A stretch of DNA of 64,000 nucleotides from UBA1757 sp963617485. GTDB lineage: Bacteria; Bacteroidota; Bacteroidia; Bacteroidales; UBA1402. The translations under genes and the position numbers were made by a program. This document shows, in pieces, positions 7,465-16,784 of the stretch (positions within the stretch are counted from its first letter, which is position 1; the number at the start of each line of letters is the position of its first letter). The stretch covers positions 33,805 to 97,804 of the forward strand of contig CAVEPA010000009.1 of assembly GCA_963617485.1 (NCBI GenBank), in the 5' to 3' direction. The notes beneath the pieces are model-generated. The model saw nothing but the letters and a program-made list of their open reading frames with translations, was not told where the DNA came from and did not search any database.

Positions 7465-9739
7465 ACAGGTGCATGGCAAAGTCGTCCAGACTGTCTATAT
7501 GCTTGATTCTCCAGCGCTCGTCCAAAGTTTGGCCGCTGGGGTCGTAGACTTTCATACCACAGTCCAGACGCAACAGGAAGAAATTGAAGTCCAGGCGCAG
7601 CCCCACACCCACGCTGCAAGCCAACTCCTTGTAGAAGCTGTCGAAACGGAACTGTCCGCCCGGCTGATTGTCGTACTGACGCAAGGTCCAAATATTGCCG
7701 GCATCAATAAAATAGGCACCTTCGAAGAGCCAGAACCATTTTTGTCGCAATTCCAGACTTAAATCGAGTTTCATATCGCCAGAACGGTTCATGAAGTCAT
7801 TGCCTAAAGAAGATTGGTACGAACCCGGACCCAAACGCCTTACCAGCCAGCCGCGCACAGAGTTGGCACCACCCGAATAGAAGCGTTTTTCAAAAGGCAA
7901 AATCTTGGAGTTTCCGTAAGGATAGGCAATACCGAAGCCAAAGCGTGAAGCCAAGCGCAGATTGTCGCTAAGTGGCACATGATGAGTGGCCTCGAATTCA
8001 CCCTTCAGATATTGTGAGAACGGAATCTTACCGATGTTATACTGCCCGTCGGCATCGGGCCGCCCGAACTGCCGATAGCCCAAATAGAGCAGATTACCGG
8101 CCGATTCCACTCTGGAACGCAAGCTATAGTAACGACGGTTGGTTTTGTCGAGACCCGTTGGAATACTGGTGTAGCTGACCTCGTAAGAGGTTCCCACGAT
8201 GAATTGGTCTTCGTAACTATGACGCAAATAAGACCCTTCCTTCAGATAATTCGCCTTGAAGGTGGAATCTATCTTGTCACTTGGCATATGCGTATAGGCA
8301 AAATCTATCGGACTATAGCTGTGCCGTATCTGCGGACTTCTCCAGTTGTATTCCATGGCCACAGCCGCCGTGGTGCGCCAAAATTCAGGCCGCATCAAGT
8401 TGTCGTAACTGATGGAAAAGGAAGTATTCGACGAGCTGGTACTATGAGAAGCGTCGGGCAAAAACAGAAGTTCCGGGAACGTCAATCCGAGCTCGCCACC
8501 ATATTCTATATAGTCGTTGTTGACCGTAGCCGCAAGAGCTTCATAAGCCAAACGCAAATTGGCACTCAGCACCTGTCCGCCACCAAAGACATTCTGATGT
8601 GCATAGGCGGCCGAAAGCGCTGCTCCCAAATCTCCGGCGGTATTGGTGCCTTCGACATCTAGCGACAGGGCATTGTAGGGACTGGGCGAAAGCAGGATAT
8701 AAGCGTTGAGCGAAGGCTCGTCACCGGCGACATCCACGAAACGGATATTGACGTATTTCAGGCACTCAATCTGATTAAGGCCGGCGTAAGTACGGCTCAC
8801 ATCTTCGGCGCAGTAGAGCGACCCGGGCTGGATATGGCAATGCTGCAGCAGACTGCGCGGTGTCAAGAAAGGTTCATCCCGATAGACGACATAACTGTGG
8901 TCGGCCACCTGCAAGGTGTCGTAGTCGGACAGTTGGAAAGCGTTCTGCGTGCGCGAAAAGGAAGAGCTGGACACATCCATCAAAAAATAGACATCCTTTA
9001 TGCGGTAGGCTTGGTGCTGTTCGTAGCGCACCTGATTGGTCACCATGCGGGTATAGGGCTTGAGCTGCAGCTGTACATCAACCGAATGGTTGCCCAAGGT
9101 GCTGTCGACCTCGTAGCTGAAATGATCGCGGTTGATGGCATAATAGCCCTGATTACGCGCCACGCCGACCAGACGCGAACGCTCGGCATTGAGTACATCG
9201 CCACTGAAAACGGCACCGGATTTTACTAGGGTTTCGTCCATCGAAGCCTGCAGCAGCGAATCGAGCGGGTTACCCTGACTCTGATAAGCATAGGAAGCCA
9301 CTTTGTAGGGCGTATTCGCCTTGACGTGGTACGTGGTATTGACGCGGCGGCGCGGCAGATGCTGTTCGCTGAGCGACACTTGCGCATCGAAGTAACCCTG
9401 ATTGAAGAGGTATTGTTCCATGGCACGCTGTGTGCGTTGCGATTGCAGGCTGTCGTAAATGACGGGGGCTTCGCCAATTTTGCGCAAGCTGCGGTTAATC
9501 CACTTGGTGGTGTCAGGGCCGGAAAGATTGTAAAGCGCCAGGTCGATAGCCGCGATGCCCAAAAAACGATGGTTGGGACTCTGACGCATCTGGGCTTTCA
9601 GTCCGCTGCGGGAAATACTGGGTTCGTTGAGACGGATATTGCTACGATAAAGAAGCTCCTTGTTTTCAGGAACATACTTGGTGCTACTACAAGCTTGCAG
9701 CAAGAAGATGACAAGGATAAGGAAAATGGCACGCTTCAT
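7445..9739 (-). CDS. Omp85-family outer membrane lipoprotein (TamL-like)
   Basis: A 764-residue protein with a lipoprotein signal (LLQACSS, Cys17), POTRA-like N-terminal modules (about 25-400) and a C-terminal Omp85 barrel (about 400-764). The barrel carries the conserved loop motif VRGW (about 628) and ends in YPF, a terminal aromatic as expected for Bam-inserted barrels. In Bacteroidota, lipidated TamA-like proteins are called TamL; they are thought to act in outer-membrane protein or lipid assembly with a TamB-like partner, which is not encoded nearby. The leader is very short (promoter -7 at 9757-9764). The 3' end overlaps ispG tail to tail by 20 bases. Confidence 0.85.
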   Translation of the reverse strand: MKRAIFLILVIFLLQACSSTKYVPENKELLYRSNIRLNEPSISRSGLKAQMRQSPNHRFLGIAAIDLALYNLSGPDTTKWINRSLRKIGEAPVIYDSLQSQRTQRAMEQYLFNQGYFDAQVSLSEQHLPRRRVNTTYHVKANTPYKVASYAYQSQGNPLDSLLQASMDETLVKSGAVFSGDVLNAERSRLVGVARNQGYYAINRDHFSYEVDSTLGNHSVDVQLQLKPYTRMVTNQVRYEQHQAYRIKDVYFLMDVSSSSFSRTQNAFQLSDYDTLQVADHSYVVYRDEPFLTPRSLLQHCHIQPGSLYCAEDVSRTYAGLNQIECLKYVNIRFVDVAGDEPSLNAYILLSPSPYNALSLDVEGTNTAGDLGAALSAAYAHQNVFGGGQVLSANLRLAYEALAATVNNDYIEYGGELGLTFPELLFLPDASHSTSSSNTSFSISYDNLMRPEFWRTTAAVAMEYNWRSPQIRHSYSPIDFAYTHMPSDKIDSTFKANYLKEGSYLRHSYEDQFIVGTSYEVSYTSIPTGLDKTNRRYYSLRSRVESAGNLLYLGYRQFGRPDADGQYNIGKIPFSQYLKGEFEATHHVPLSDNLRLASRFGFGIAYPYGNSKILPFEKRFYSGGANSVRGWLVRRLGPGSYQSSLGNDFMNRSGDMKLDLSLELRQKWFWLFEGAYFIDAGNIWTLRQYDNQPGGQFRFDSFYKELACSVGVGLRLDFNFFLLRLDCGMKVYDPSGQTLDERWRIKHIDSLDDFAMHLSIGYPF

Positions 9740-9750
9740 TTGTCGATAGC

Positions 9751-9784
9751 TTTGTGCAAAAATACAATATCTTTTGTACTTTCG
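9751..9784 (+). promoter_or_regulatory. Promoter for the SpoU methylase
   Basis: TTTG (9751-9754), a 22-base spacer and TACTTTCG (9777-9784, one mismatch to TAnnTTTG), 20 bases before the ATG at 9805. Confidence 0.4.
9757..9764 (-). promoter_or_regulatory. Promoter -7 element for tamL
   Basis: TATTTTTG on the minus strand, 17 bases before the ATG at 9739. It overlaps the plus-strand promoter for the methylase (9751-9784), so the two divergent promoters probably compete for polymerase. Confidence 0.5.
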
Positions 9785-9804
9785 CCCATTCTAAACAGCT
9801 TCTT

Positions 9805-10557
9805 ATGATTAGCAAGGCCAAGATTAAGTGGATACACAGTCTCGAAATGAAGAAATTCCGGAACGAGAGCGGACTGTTTCTAGCAGAAGGCCCCAAACTG
9901 GTAGGAGACCTACTGCCTTTGCTACGTTGCCATTTTCTGGCCGCCACCTCATCTTGGCTGAAGCAACATCCTGATTGTCAGGCAGAAGAACTAGCCGAAC
10001 TAAGCGAAGAAGAATTGAGCCGCGCCAGCATACAGCAACATCCGCAAGAGGTCTTAGCCGTATTTTACATCCCCCGGCACCAACTTGAGGTCCGGCAGCT
10101 CGAAGGGCAGCTGAGTCTGGCCTTGGACGGCGTACAAGACCCCGGCAATCTGGGCACTATCATCCGCATCGCCGACTGGTTCGGCATCGAAGATATCCTC
10201 TGTTCCAAAGACAGCGCCGATGCTTTCAACCCTAAATGTATCCAAGCCAGCATGGGTGCTATCGGCCGCGTCAGATTACACTACGTCAACCTGCCCGAGT
10301 TCTTGCAGCAGGTGCAGGCACCTATATTCGGTACCTTTTTGGATGGCGAAGACATCTATCATAAGAACTTGCCCGCCAAAGGCATTATCGTTATGGGGAA
10401 TGAGGGCAATGGCATCAGCCCGGAAGTGGCGGCTCTGGTATCGGACAAGCTGTTCATTCCACGATTCCCGGCAAACCGCATAGGCTCAGAATCGCTCAAT
10501 GTATCGACAGCCACGGCCATCGTCTGCGCAGAATTTCGCCGTCGCCAAGGTTGCTAA
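9805..10557 (+). CDS. TrmH/SpoU-family RNA 2'-O-methyltransferase
   Basis: A 250-residue SPOUT methyltransferase. The N-terminal substrate-binding part (RNESGLFLAEGPKLV, about 15-30) resembles the RlmB/L30e-like domain. The knotted C-terminal domain carries the three SpoU motifs: DPGNLGTIIRIADWFG, IVMGNEGNGISPEV and IPRFPANRIGSESLNVSTATAI. It should transfer a methyl group from SAM to a ribose 2'-OH of rRNA or tRNA; the exact site cannot be told from sequence. The start MISKAKIKW is chosen because the in-frame extension upstream overlaps the promoter. It converges with the DUF4296 gene 20 bases away. Confidence 0.9.
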   Translation: MISKAKIKWIHSLEMKKFRNESGLFLAEGPKLVGDLLPLLRCHFLAATSSWLKQHPDCQAEELAELSEEELSRASIQQHPQEVLAVFYIPRHQLEVRQLEGQLSLALDGVQDPGNLGTIIRIADWFGIEDILCSKDSADAFNPKCIQASMGAIGRVRLHYVNLPEFLQQVQAPIFGTFLDGEDIYHKNLPAKGIIVMGNEGNGISPEVAALVSDKLFIPRFPANRIGSESLNVSTATAIVCAEFRRRQGC

Positions 10558-10577
10558 GCAAGCATTACTGCAAGGCC

Positions 10578-11351
10578 TCACCTATCCATTTCTTTGAGCA
10601 GGCGCAGCACACTGTCCGAGGCAAGCCTGACTTCCTTGCTCAGCGCTGCATCGTTCGGCAAGGCTACATCACGCAACTTTAAAGGACGACGCGGTTCTTG
10701 GAGGGAGTCGGCAATTGTGGTCAAAGGAACTATTCCGACAGTATCCTGGCTACAGATAGAATCTTGACAACAGGAATCTGCCAATTGGAAAGACGGGTAG
10801 GTGGTAGCCTTCAACATCAGGTCGAGGTGATGGTTCATCTCGTCCAAGAATTCAATGCCAGGCAGGGTATCAAGCAGCACATCGCTCCACAGAGCCAAGA
10901 ATTCCATATCCGTGTAAGGCTTTTTCCAAGTACGTTCGTAGGCCAAACGCGCCCTTTCCTCTTCCTCGCGGGCTTTGCGGTCGGCCACTTCCTGCTGCTT
11001 GGCCTTCAGCATATCGGTAGTCATCTGCAGTACCTCTATCATGCGCTTAGGCGTGCGCGAATAATACTTAACGGATGTATAGAAGTCGTCTTCGCAGATT
11101 TGATATTTATCCAGAATCCAATGATAGGAAACATCTTGGAAATAATCAGACTTCATGCCGCGGGTCCATTCCCGCTTGGTAGAAGTGTCGAGTTCGGTTA
11201 GCAGAGCCTCGGTAATATAGACATCACAAAGCACCGAAGCGAACTCTTGTTTAGGCAGCACCTTGGGCTCGTTGCGATGGCAGGCCTGCAACGAAACCAT
11301 GGCCAACAGAAGAAACAAGGCCAGTCCGAGATGGTTTCCTGAATGATTCAT
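10578..11351 (-). CDS. DUF4296 lipoprotein
   Basis: A 257-residue lipoprotein with signal peptide and lipobox SLQAC (Cys24). The N-terminal half (FASVLCDVYITEALLTE through YYSRTPKRMIEVLQMTTDML, about 38-115) matches DUF4296, a Bacteroidota-specific family of unknown function. It is followed by a charged helical stretch (KAKQQEVADRKAREEEERA) and a less conserved C-terminus. The start overlaps the lspA stop by 4 bases (ATGA), so the two are translationally coupled. This placement after the lipoprotein signal peptidase fits a role in the envelope, but no function is known. Confidence 0.85.
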   Translation of the reverse strand: MNHSGNHLGLALFLLLAMVSLQACHRNEPKVLPKQEFASVLCDVYITEALLTELDTSTKREWTRGMKSDYFQDVSYHWILDKYQICEDDFYTSVKYYSRTPKRMIEVLQMTTDMLKAKQQEVADRKAREEEERARLAYERTWKKPYTDMEFLALWSDVLLDTLPGIEFLDEMNHHLDLMLKATTYPSFQLADSCCQDSICSQDTVGIVPLTTIADSLQEPRRPLKLRDVALPNDAALSKEVRLASDSVLRLLKEMDR

Positions 11352-11995
11352 TTGCGTTTGCCCGATTTGTCTTTTTTCTTTCCCAAGTCGAGTTCTTGCG
11401 AGAATTGCTTGTAATGGAATATCAGCATCGCAAGGACACCCACCGTAATGCAGGCATCGGCAATATTGAACACGGGGCTGAAGAAGATAAAACGTTCACC
11501 GCCCCAGAAAGGCATCCATGCGGGCCAACGCGAATCGATAATGGGGAAATAGAGCATATCCACCACCTTGCCGTAAAAGAGGTGTGCGTAGCCGCCGCCG
11601 GCAGGCAAGAATTGCGCCACCTGACCATAGCTGTGGTCGAAAAGCACGCCATAGAACACGCAATCGATAATGTTCCCCATCGCGCCGGCCGTAATGAGCG
11701 AGATGCAGGCGATATAGCCCATAGAGGCCTGCCGGCGGCAAAGGCTGCAAAGATACCAAATGAGCAGACCCGATGCCAGCATACGGAAGACGGTGAGGAA
11801 TATCTTGTCGAAAAATTCCATGCCAAAGGCCATGCCTTCATTTTCGACAAAAAGAATATAGAACCACGGCGTAACACGGATACTGTCGTGCAACGCAAAA
11901 TGGGTCTTGATATATATCTTGAGCAATTGGTCGATCACAATCATACTGACGATGATTAGGGCCGACCACCAAGCCTTGGACGAAGTAGGCTTCAT
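11348..11995 (-). CDS. lspA: Lipoprotein signal peptidase II
   Basis: A 215-residue inner-membrane aspartyl protease that removes signal peptides from lipoproteins after Lgt modification. Four hydrophobic segments are visible. The conserved residues are Asp22 (IDQLLK), the catalytic pair Asp111 (GNIIDCVFYG) and Asp180 (FNIADACITVG), and NEGMAFG (52-58). It is somewhat longer than the roughly 165-residue E. coli enzyme because of a loop around 120-170, a usual feature in Bacteroidota. It lies in the run ileS, dksA-like, lspA, DUF4296; lgt, the preceding enzyme of the pathway, is at 59240. Confidence 0.96.
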   Translation of the reverse strand: MKPTSSKAWWSALIIVSMIVIDQLLKIYIKTHFALHDSIRVTPWFYILFVENEGMAFGMEFFDKIFLTVFRMLASGLLIWYLCSLCRRQASMGYIACISLITAGAMGNIIDCVFYGVLFDHSYGQVAQFLPAGGGYAHLFYGKVVDMLYFPIIDSRWPAWMPFWGGERFIFFSPVFNIADACITVGVLAMLIFHYKQFSQELDLGKKKDKSGKRK

Positions 11996-12011
11996 GCAAA
12001 AATGCTGTTAC

Positions 12012-12374
12012 TTATTTTCCTTTTGCTTCGATGCTCAAAGTAGCGTGCGGCACGGCGCGCAGTCTTTCCTTGGGGATAAGCTTGCCTGTTTCGCGGCAAA
12101 TGCCATAGGTCTTGTTGTCTATTCGCAACAGGGCAGCTTCCAGATTCTGGATAAACTTCAGTTGACGTTGAGCCAGACGCGAAATTTCCTCTCTCTGTAG
12201 GAAACTTGCACCGTCTTCGAAGGTCTTGAGGTTAGGTGCCGTATCGGTGTTGTCATCACCGAGAATGCTTTGTTGCAACTGTTCATACTCGGCACGCGCT
12301 TTGGCGATTTTTTCTTGAATCAGTACCCTGAACTCCTCGAGTTCGGCATCTGAATAGCGAACAATTTCAGCCAT
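12012..12374 (-). CDS. DksA/TraR-like protein lacking the zinc-finger cysteines
   Basis: A 120-residue protein with a long N-terminal coiled coil (about 10-85) and the DksA C-terminal signature YGICRETGKLIPKERLRAVP (90-109). DksA binds the polymerase secondary channel and works with ppGpp. Of the four Cys that hold zinc in E. coli DksA only the first is kept (Cys93); the second is Thr96 and the last pair is replaced in ATLSIEAK. The acidic coiled-coil tip is not obviously conserved either. This cysteine-poor form is common in Bacteroidota, so it is unlikely to be decay. It is probably co-transcribed with ileS upstream (45-base gap) and lspA downstream (16-base gap). Confidence 0.85.
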   Translation of the reverse strand: MAEIVRYSDAELEEFRVLIQEKIAKARAEYEQLQQSILGDDNTDTAPNLKTFEDGASFLQREEISRLAQRQLKFIQNLEAALLRIDNKTYGICRETGKLIPKERLRAVPHATLSIEAKGK

Positions 12375-12419
12375 AGTCGTTAAATTATTTTGTTAGTAGT
12401 TATGTAGCTTATAAAAGGC

Positions 12420-15400
12420 TTAGGCCTTGCTTACGTTAATCTGCAAGCACATATCGTCCAACTGGAGCTCCGTGGCATTATCCACCACCTCGCAAAGCTC
12501 CAATTTGTCGGCCAAGGTCTGCATACAAATATACGAAGCAAATTCCAACACAGCATCATCTGTAGCCTTATGATGCGAAAGTTTTATGTTGATGCGGTCG
12601 GTAATCTCGAACTTCTGGTCTTTGCGGAGATTCTGAATACGGTTTACCAATTCGCGGGCAATACCCTCTTTACGCAGATTCTCAGATATTTCCACTTCCA
12701 GGGCAACGGTAAGACGGCCTTCCGAAGCCACCAGCCAACCGGGAATATCTTCCGAGATAAATTCCACATCGCCGCTCTCCACATGAATTTGCTGACCTTC
12801 CAGCGTCAAGTCGTAAAAACCGGTGGCCTCGAAGGCAAAGATACTTTCCTGGTCGAGCGAGGTCAAGTGAGCTGCCACCTGCTTCATCAGTTTGCCGCAC
12901 TTGGGGCCCAACAACTTGAAATTAGGCTTGATGCGCTTAACCAAAATACCTGCGGCGTTCTCTACAAAATGCAGTTCCTTAACATTCACCTCGCCCAAGA
13001 TAAGGTCTTTCACTGCCGTGATGGCGGCCTTTTGCTTGTCGTCGAGAGCCGGAATATTGATAGCTTGCAGCGGCTGACGAACCTTGATGTTCACCTTGCG
13101 GCGCAAAGCCAATACCATAGATGATATCTGCTGAGCCATCTGCATACGTTCGTTCAAGTCTTCGTCGATAAGGGCCAAATCGGCCTTGGGATAGAAAGCC
13201 AGGTGCACCGACTCGCTTTGGTCGCGGCCGCTGATACTGTTCAAGTCGAGGAAGAGCTTGTCGGCATAGAAAGGTGCGATGGGGGCCATCAAACGGGAAA
13301 CTGTTTCCAGACAGGTATACAGGGTTTGGTAAGCTGCAAGTTTATCTTGGGTCATTTCGCCACCCCAGAAACGCTTGCGGTTCAGACGCACGTACCAGTT
13401 GCTTAGGTTTTCGCCAACGAACTCAGCGATAGCCCGACCAGCCTTGGTGGCTTCGTAGTTGCTGTAGAAATCGTCGGTTTGACGTACCAAATCGTTGAGC
13501 AAGGAGATAATCCAACGGTCGATTTCGGGACGTTCCTCTACCGGCACTTCCTTTTCCTGACCGGTAAATCCGTCCACATTAGCATAAAGGGCGAAGAATG
13601 AATAGGTGTTGTAAAGCGTGCCGAAGAACTTACGGCGTACTTCTTCCACACCCTCAGTATCGAATCGCAGGTTGTCCCAAGGAGATGCGTTGGTAATCAT
13701 ATACCAGCGCAAGGGGTCGGAACCATATTTTTCGATAGCTTCGAAAGGATCGACGGCATTGCCCAAACGCTTGGACATCTTGTTGCCGTTTTTATCGAGG
13801 ACCAAACCATTGGAAACCACGCTCTTATAAGCCACCGAATCGAAAATCATCGTACCCAAAGCATGTAGGGTAAAGAACCAGCCGCGGGTTTGGTCTACAC
13901 CTTCGGCAATGAAGTCGGCAGGATAGATTTTGCGGCTGTCGAAAGCCTCTTTATTCTCGAAGGGATAATGGATTTGGGCATAAGGCATGGCACCAGAGTC
14001 GAACCATACGTCGATAAGGTCGGTTTCGCGCTTCATAGGCAGGCCGCTGGCGCTAACCAACACAATATCATCCACATAAGGACGATGCAGGTCTATCTTG
14101 TCATAGTTGCTTTTGTCCATGTTTCCAGGGACGAAACCCGCCTTCTTGTAGGGGTTCTCGCTCATAAGACCGGCAGCTACCGACTTTTCTATTTCGTTGT
14201 AAAGCTCCTCTACCGAACCAATGCAAATTTCTTCGCGGCTGTCGCGGTTGCGCCATATTGGCAGCGGGGTACCCCAATAGCGCGAACGGCTCAAGTTCCA
14301 GTCGTTCAGGTTTTCGAGCCATTTGCCAAAGCGGCCGGTACCGGTAGATTCAGGTTTCCAAAGGATGGTACGGTTGAGTTCTATCATACGATCGCGACAA
14401 GCGGTAGAACGGATAAACCAACTGTCGAGCGGATAATAGAGCACCGGTTTGTCGGTACGCCAGCAATGCGGATAGTTGTGTACATGCTTCTCCACCTTCA
14501 AGGCTTGCCCCGACTGCTTCATTTCCAAAGCGATACGGATGTTCAGGTCTTCGGCCTTGGAAGCGGCTGCTTCGTCGTATTTGCCGTTTTGGTTGAACTC
14601 GGGAGCATAGGCGTTCTTCACATAAGCGCCTTCGTAGCGGGTGTAGATATCACGGTCAACGCAAGCATCCACGAATGCGGGAGCACACTGCGACAACAGA
14701 TAATATTTACCTGTCATATCCACCATGGGACGGGTTTCACCCAACAGGTTCACCATAAAGAGCGAAGGAATGTCGGCAGCCTTGGCCACTTTGGCATCGT
14801 CGGCACCGAAAGTGGGCGCAATATGCACGATACCGGTACCGTCTTCTGTGGTGACATAGTCGCCGGGAATAACACGGAAGGCCTCGGCCGACATCTCAAC
14901 ATAACGGTCTTGACCCACGGTAAATACTGTTTCGGGATGAGCCTCAGCAGCGCGCTTGACAAAAGCGGCAGCATTGTCGTCGAGTTTTTCCAACGGCTTT
15001 ACCCAGGGCATCAGCTGACAATAACGCATACCCACCAGGTCGGTACCTTTGTAATGTCCGACAATGCGGTAAGGAATCACTTTGTCGCCGGGTTGGTATG
15101 CCTCCATATCAAGCGTAGCACCTTCGGCCTTGTAGTAAGATTTCAGACAGGCTTCGGCCATCACCAGCGTTATTTTTTCGCCGGTATAGGGATGATAGGT
15201 CTGTAGCGTCACATAGTCGATGCTTGGGCCTACGCAAAGCGCCGTGTTCGAAGGCAAGGTCCAAGGCGTGGTAGTCCAAGCGGCGAAACAAGCCTTGCCC
15301 CAAGCCTGCATTTCGGGGCGCGGGTCGATGATGTCGAAAAGAGCGGTAGCCGTGGTATCCTTGACGTCGCGATAGCAGCCGGGTTGGTTCAACTCGTGCG

Positions 15401-15977
15401 AGCTCAAGCCCGTACCGGCAGCGGGCGAATAGGGCTGGATGGTATAGCCTTTATAGAGCAAACCCTTGTTATAAAGCTGTTTAAGCAGCCACCACAAGGT
15501 TTCGATGTATTTGTTGTCGTAGGTGATATAGGGATTTTTCGTATCTACCCAATAGCCCATCTTGCGCGTAAGATCTTCCCATTCGCGGGTATACTTCATC
15601 ACATCGCGGCGACAGGCGGCATTGTAATCTTCTACCGAGATGCTTTTGCCGATATCTTCCTTAGTGATGCCCAAAGCTTTTTCAACGCCCAATTCGACAG
15701 GAAGTCCGTGGGTGTCCCAGCCCGCCTTGCGGTTTACCAAGAAGCCTTTCATGGTTTTGTAGCGGCAGAAGATATCTTTGATAGAGCGGGCTATCATGTG
15801 GTGAATGCCGGGCATACCGTTGGCCGATGGAGGTCCTTCGTAAAAGACAAAAGAAGGACAACCCTCGCGCAAGGCCGTACTTTTATGGAACAGATTCTTT
15901 TTCTCCCACTGCGACAACACTTCCTTGTTGATGTCGGAGAGATTGAACTGGGAATATTCAGCAAATTTCTTGGTCAT
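12420..15977 (-). CDS. ileS: Isoleucyl-tRNA synthetase
   Basis: An 1185-residue class I synthetase charging tRNA-Ile. The HIGH-type motif is GIHH at 57-60 within PPSANGMPGIHHMIAR, with WDTHGLPVE next. The CP1 editing domain occupies about 190-430 (TTPWTLPSNTALCV, YVTTEDGTGIVHIAPTFG). The KMSKS-type motif is KMSKR at 733-737, and an anticodon-binding domain plus C-terminal extension follow. The length and KMSKR variant suggest the eukaryotic-like IleS2 type, which is often less sensitive to mupirocin than IleS1; that is inference. It has its own promoter (16002-16032) and is first of ileS-dksA-lspA-DUF4296. Confidence 0.96.
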   Translation of the reverse strand: MTKKFAEYSQFNLSDINKEVLSQWEKKNLFHKSTALREGCPSFVFYEGPPSANGMPGIHHMIARSIKDIFCRYKTMKGFLVNRKAGWDTHGLPVELGVEKALGITKEDIGKSISVEDYNAACRRDVMKYTREWEDLTRKMGYWVDTKNPYITYDNKYIETLWWLLKQLYNKGLLYKGYTIQPYSPAAGTGLSSHELNQPGCYRDVKDTTATALFDIIDPRPEMQAWGKACFAAWTTTPWTLPSNTALCVGPSIDYVTLQTYHPYTGEKITLVMAEACLKSYYKAEGATLDMEAYQPGDKVIPYRIVGHYKGTDLVGMRYCQLMPWVKPLEKLDDNAAAFVKRAAEAHPETVFTVGQDRYVEMSAEAFRVIPGDYVTTEDGTGIVHIAPTFGADDAKVAKAADIPSLFMVNLLGETRPMVDMTGKYYLLSQCAPAFVDACVDRDIYTRYEGAYVKNAYAPEFNQNGKYDEAAASKAEDLNIRIALEMKQSGQALKVEKHVHNYPHCWRTDKPVLYYPLDSWFIRSTACRDRMIELNRTILWKPESTGTGRFGKWLENLNDWNLSRSRYWGTPLPIWRNRDSREEICIGSVEELYNEIEKSVAAGLMSENPYKKAGFVPGNMDKSNYDKIDLHRPYVDDIVLVSASGLPMKRETDLIDVWFDSGAMPYAQIHYPFENKEAFDSRKIYPADFIAEGVDQTRGWFFTLHALGTMIFDSVAYKSVVSNGLVLDKNGNKMSKRLGNAVDPFEAIEKYGSDPLRWYMITNASPWDNLRFDTEGVEEVRRKFFGTLYNTYSFFALYANVDGFTGQEKEVPVEERPEIDRWIISLLNDLVRQTDDFYSNYEATKAGRAIAEFVGENLSNWYVRLNRKRFWGGEMTQDKLAAYQTLYTCLETVSRLMAPIAPFYADKLFLDLNSISGRDQSESVHLAFYPKADLALIDEDLNERMQMAQQISSMVLALRRKVNIKVRQPLQAINIPALDDKQKAAITAVKDLILGEVNVKELHFVENAAGILVKRIKPNFKLLGPKCGKLMKQVAAHLTSLDQESIFAFEATGFYDLTLEGQQIHVESGDVEFISEDIPGWLVASEGRLTVALEVEISENLRKEGIARELVNRIQNLRKDQKFEITDRINIKLSHHKATDDAVLEFASYICMQTLADKLELCEVVDNATELQLDDMCLQINVSKA

Positions 15978-16001
15978 TGTGCTCTATATTTTTTGAACTT
16001 G

Positions 16002-16032
16002 CAAAAATAGCATTTTCCCCACAGAAAACCAA
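16002..16032 (-). promoter_or_regulatory. Promoter for the ileS operon
   Basis: On the minus strand TTG (16030-16032), 20-base spacer and TATTTTTG (16002-16009), 24 bases before the ATG at 15977. The -33 element lies just before the trmN6 stop, so the promoter fills the short intergenic space. Confidence 0.55.
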
Positions 16033-16041
16033 GCTTTGATG

Positions 16042-16779
16042 TCAGAGGTAATATTCTGATGTAAGTTGCTGATATTCTGGAGTATACTCACCATCCTGGC
16101 TTCTTATGACCAATTCTTCACGCACGAAAGTGTCGCGTTGACGGCCATAGCTTAGCAGAATTCTTTTGGGCGGACGCCCCTGGACAGGGACCAGCGCGCA
16201 GGCCCGCTGTGTATAGAGACGGTAGCTGTAGGCCAAGTTGTCGAAAGATTCAGCCTCGCTATAGGGAAGTATCAGCGAAAAGACGCCCTCGGGATGCAGA
16301 CAGGCGGCTACACCTTGCAGGAGCGAAGAGAACTGCAGGCAGCCCAGGTGGCGGGCGCGGTTGCGGCCAGCGTCCGCTGGCCGCAACTCCCCTTTGAAAA
16401 AGGGCGGATTGCAGACGGCAAGCCGATAGCCGCCCGCTGCCTTGCTCAGGCTGCCGCCGCTCAAGACCTCAGGGAAAGACGCACAATGCACCTTTATTTG
16501 GCCCGACCAAGGACTGCGCTGCACATTTTCAGCAGCCTGCGCTGCGGCCTCTGAATCAATTTCCACCGCATCAATCTGTGCCAAAGGATATTTCTGAGCC
16601 AGCATCAAAGCGATGAGGCCCGAACCGGTTCCAATGTCGAGTATGGGGGTGTCTACAAGGTCCGCACCATCGGGCAGGCAGGCCCAAGCGCCCAGACTGA
16701 CGCCGTCCATACCCACCTTCATGGCACAACGGTCGTGAAACACTTCAAACTGTTTGAAGCGGAAACTATCTGACGACAT
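16042..16779 (-). CDS. trmN6: tRNA1(Val) (adenine37-N6)-methyltransferase
   Basis: A 245-residue Rossmann-fold SAM methyltransferase of the TrmN6 (YfiC) family that methylates A37 of tRNA-Val. The motifs are FKQFEVFHDRCAMKVGMDGVSLGAW (8-32, family N-terminus), SAM loop DIGTGSGLIALML (48-60), acidic VEID (72-75) and the N6-adenine signature NPPF (124-127). Residues 131-140 are encoded by a near-perfect 28-base palindrome, with no change in length relative to the family as I recall it. It is last in the run FtsB-like, small membrane protein, trmN6 (5-base gap upstream). Confidence 0.9.
   Translation of the reverse strand: MSSDSFRFKQFEVFHDRCAMKVGMDGVSLGAWACLPDGADLVDTPILDIGTGSGLIALMLAQKYPLAQIDAVEIDSEAAAQAAENVQRSPWSGQIKVHCASFPEVLSGGSLSKAAGGYRLAVCNPPFFKGELRPADAGRNRARHLGCLQFSSLLQGVAACLHPEGVFSLILPYSEAESFDNLAYSYRLYTQRACALVPVQGRPPKRILLSYGRQRDTFVREELVIRSQDGEYTPEYQQLTSEYYL
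16360..16387. repeat. 28-base near-perfect palindrome inside trmN6
   Basis: The arms GTTGCGGCCAGCG (16360-16372) and CGCTGGCCGCAAC (16375-16387) are exact complements separated by TC. It covers ten codons just after the NPPF motif. Confidence 0.9.
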
Positions 16780-16784
16780 TTCTT

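Noticed and set aside
13890..15206. A 438-codon plus-strand frame antisense to ileS
   Set aside because: There are no domain motifs and no promoter; ileS on the other strand is unambiguous.
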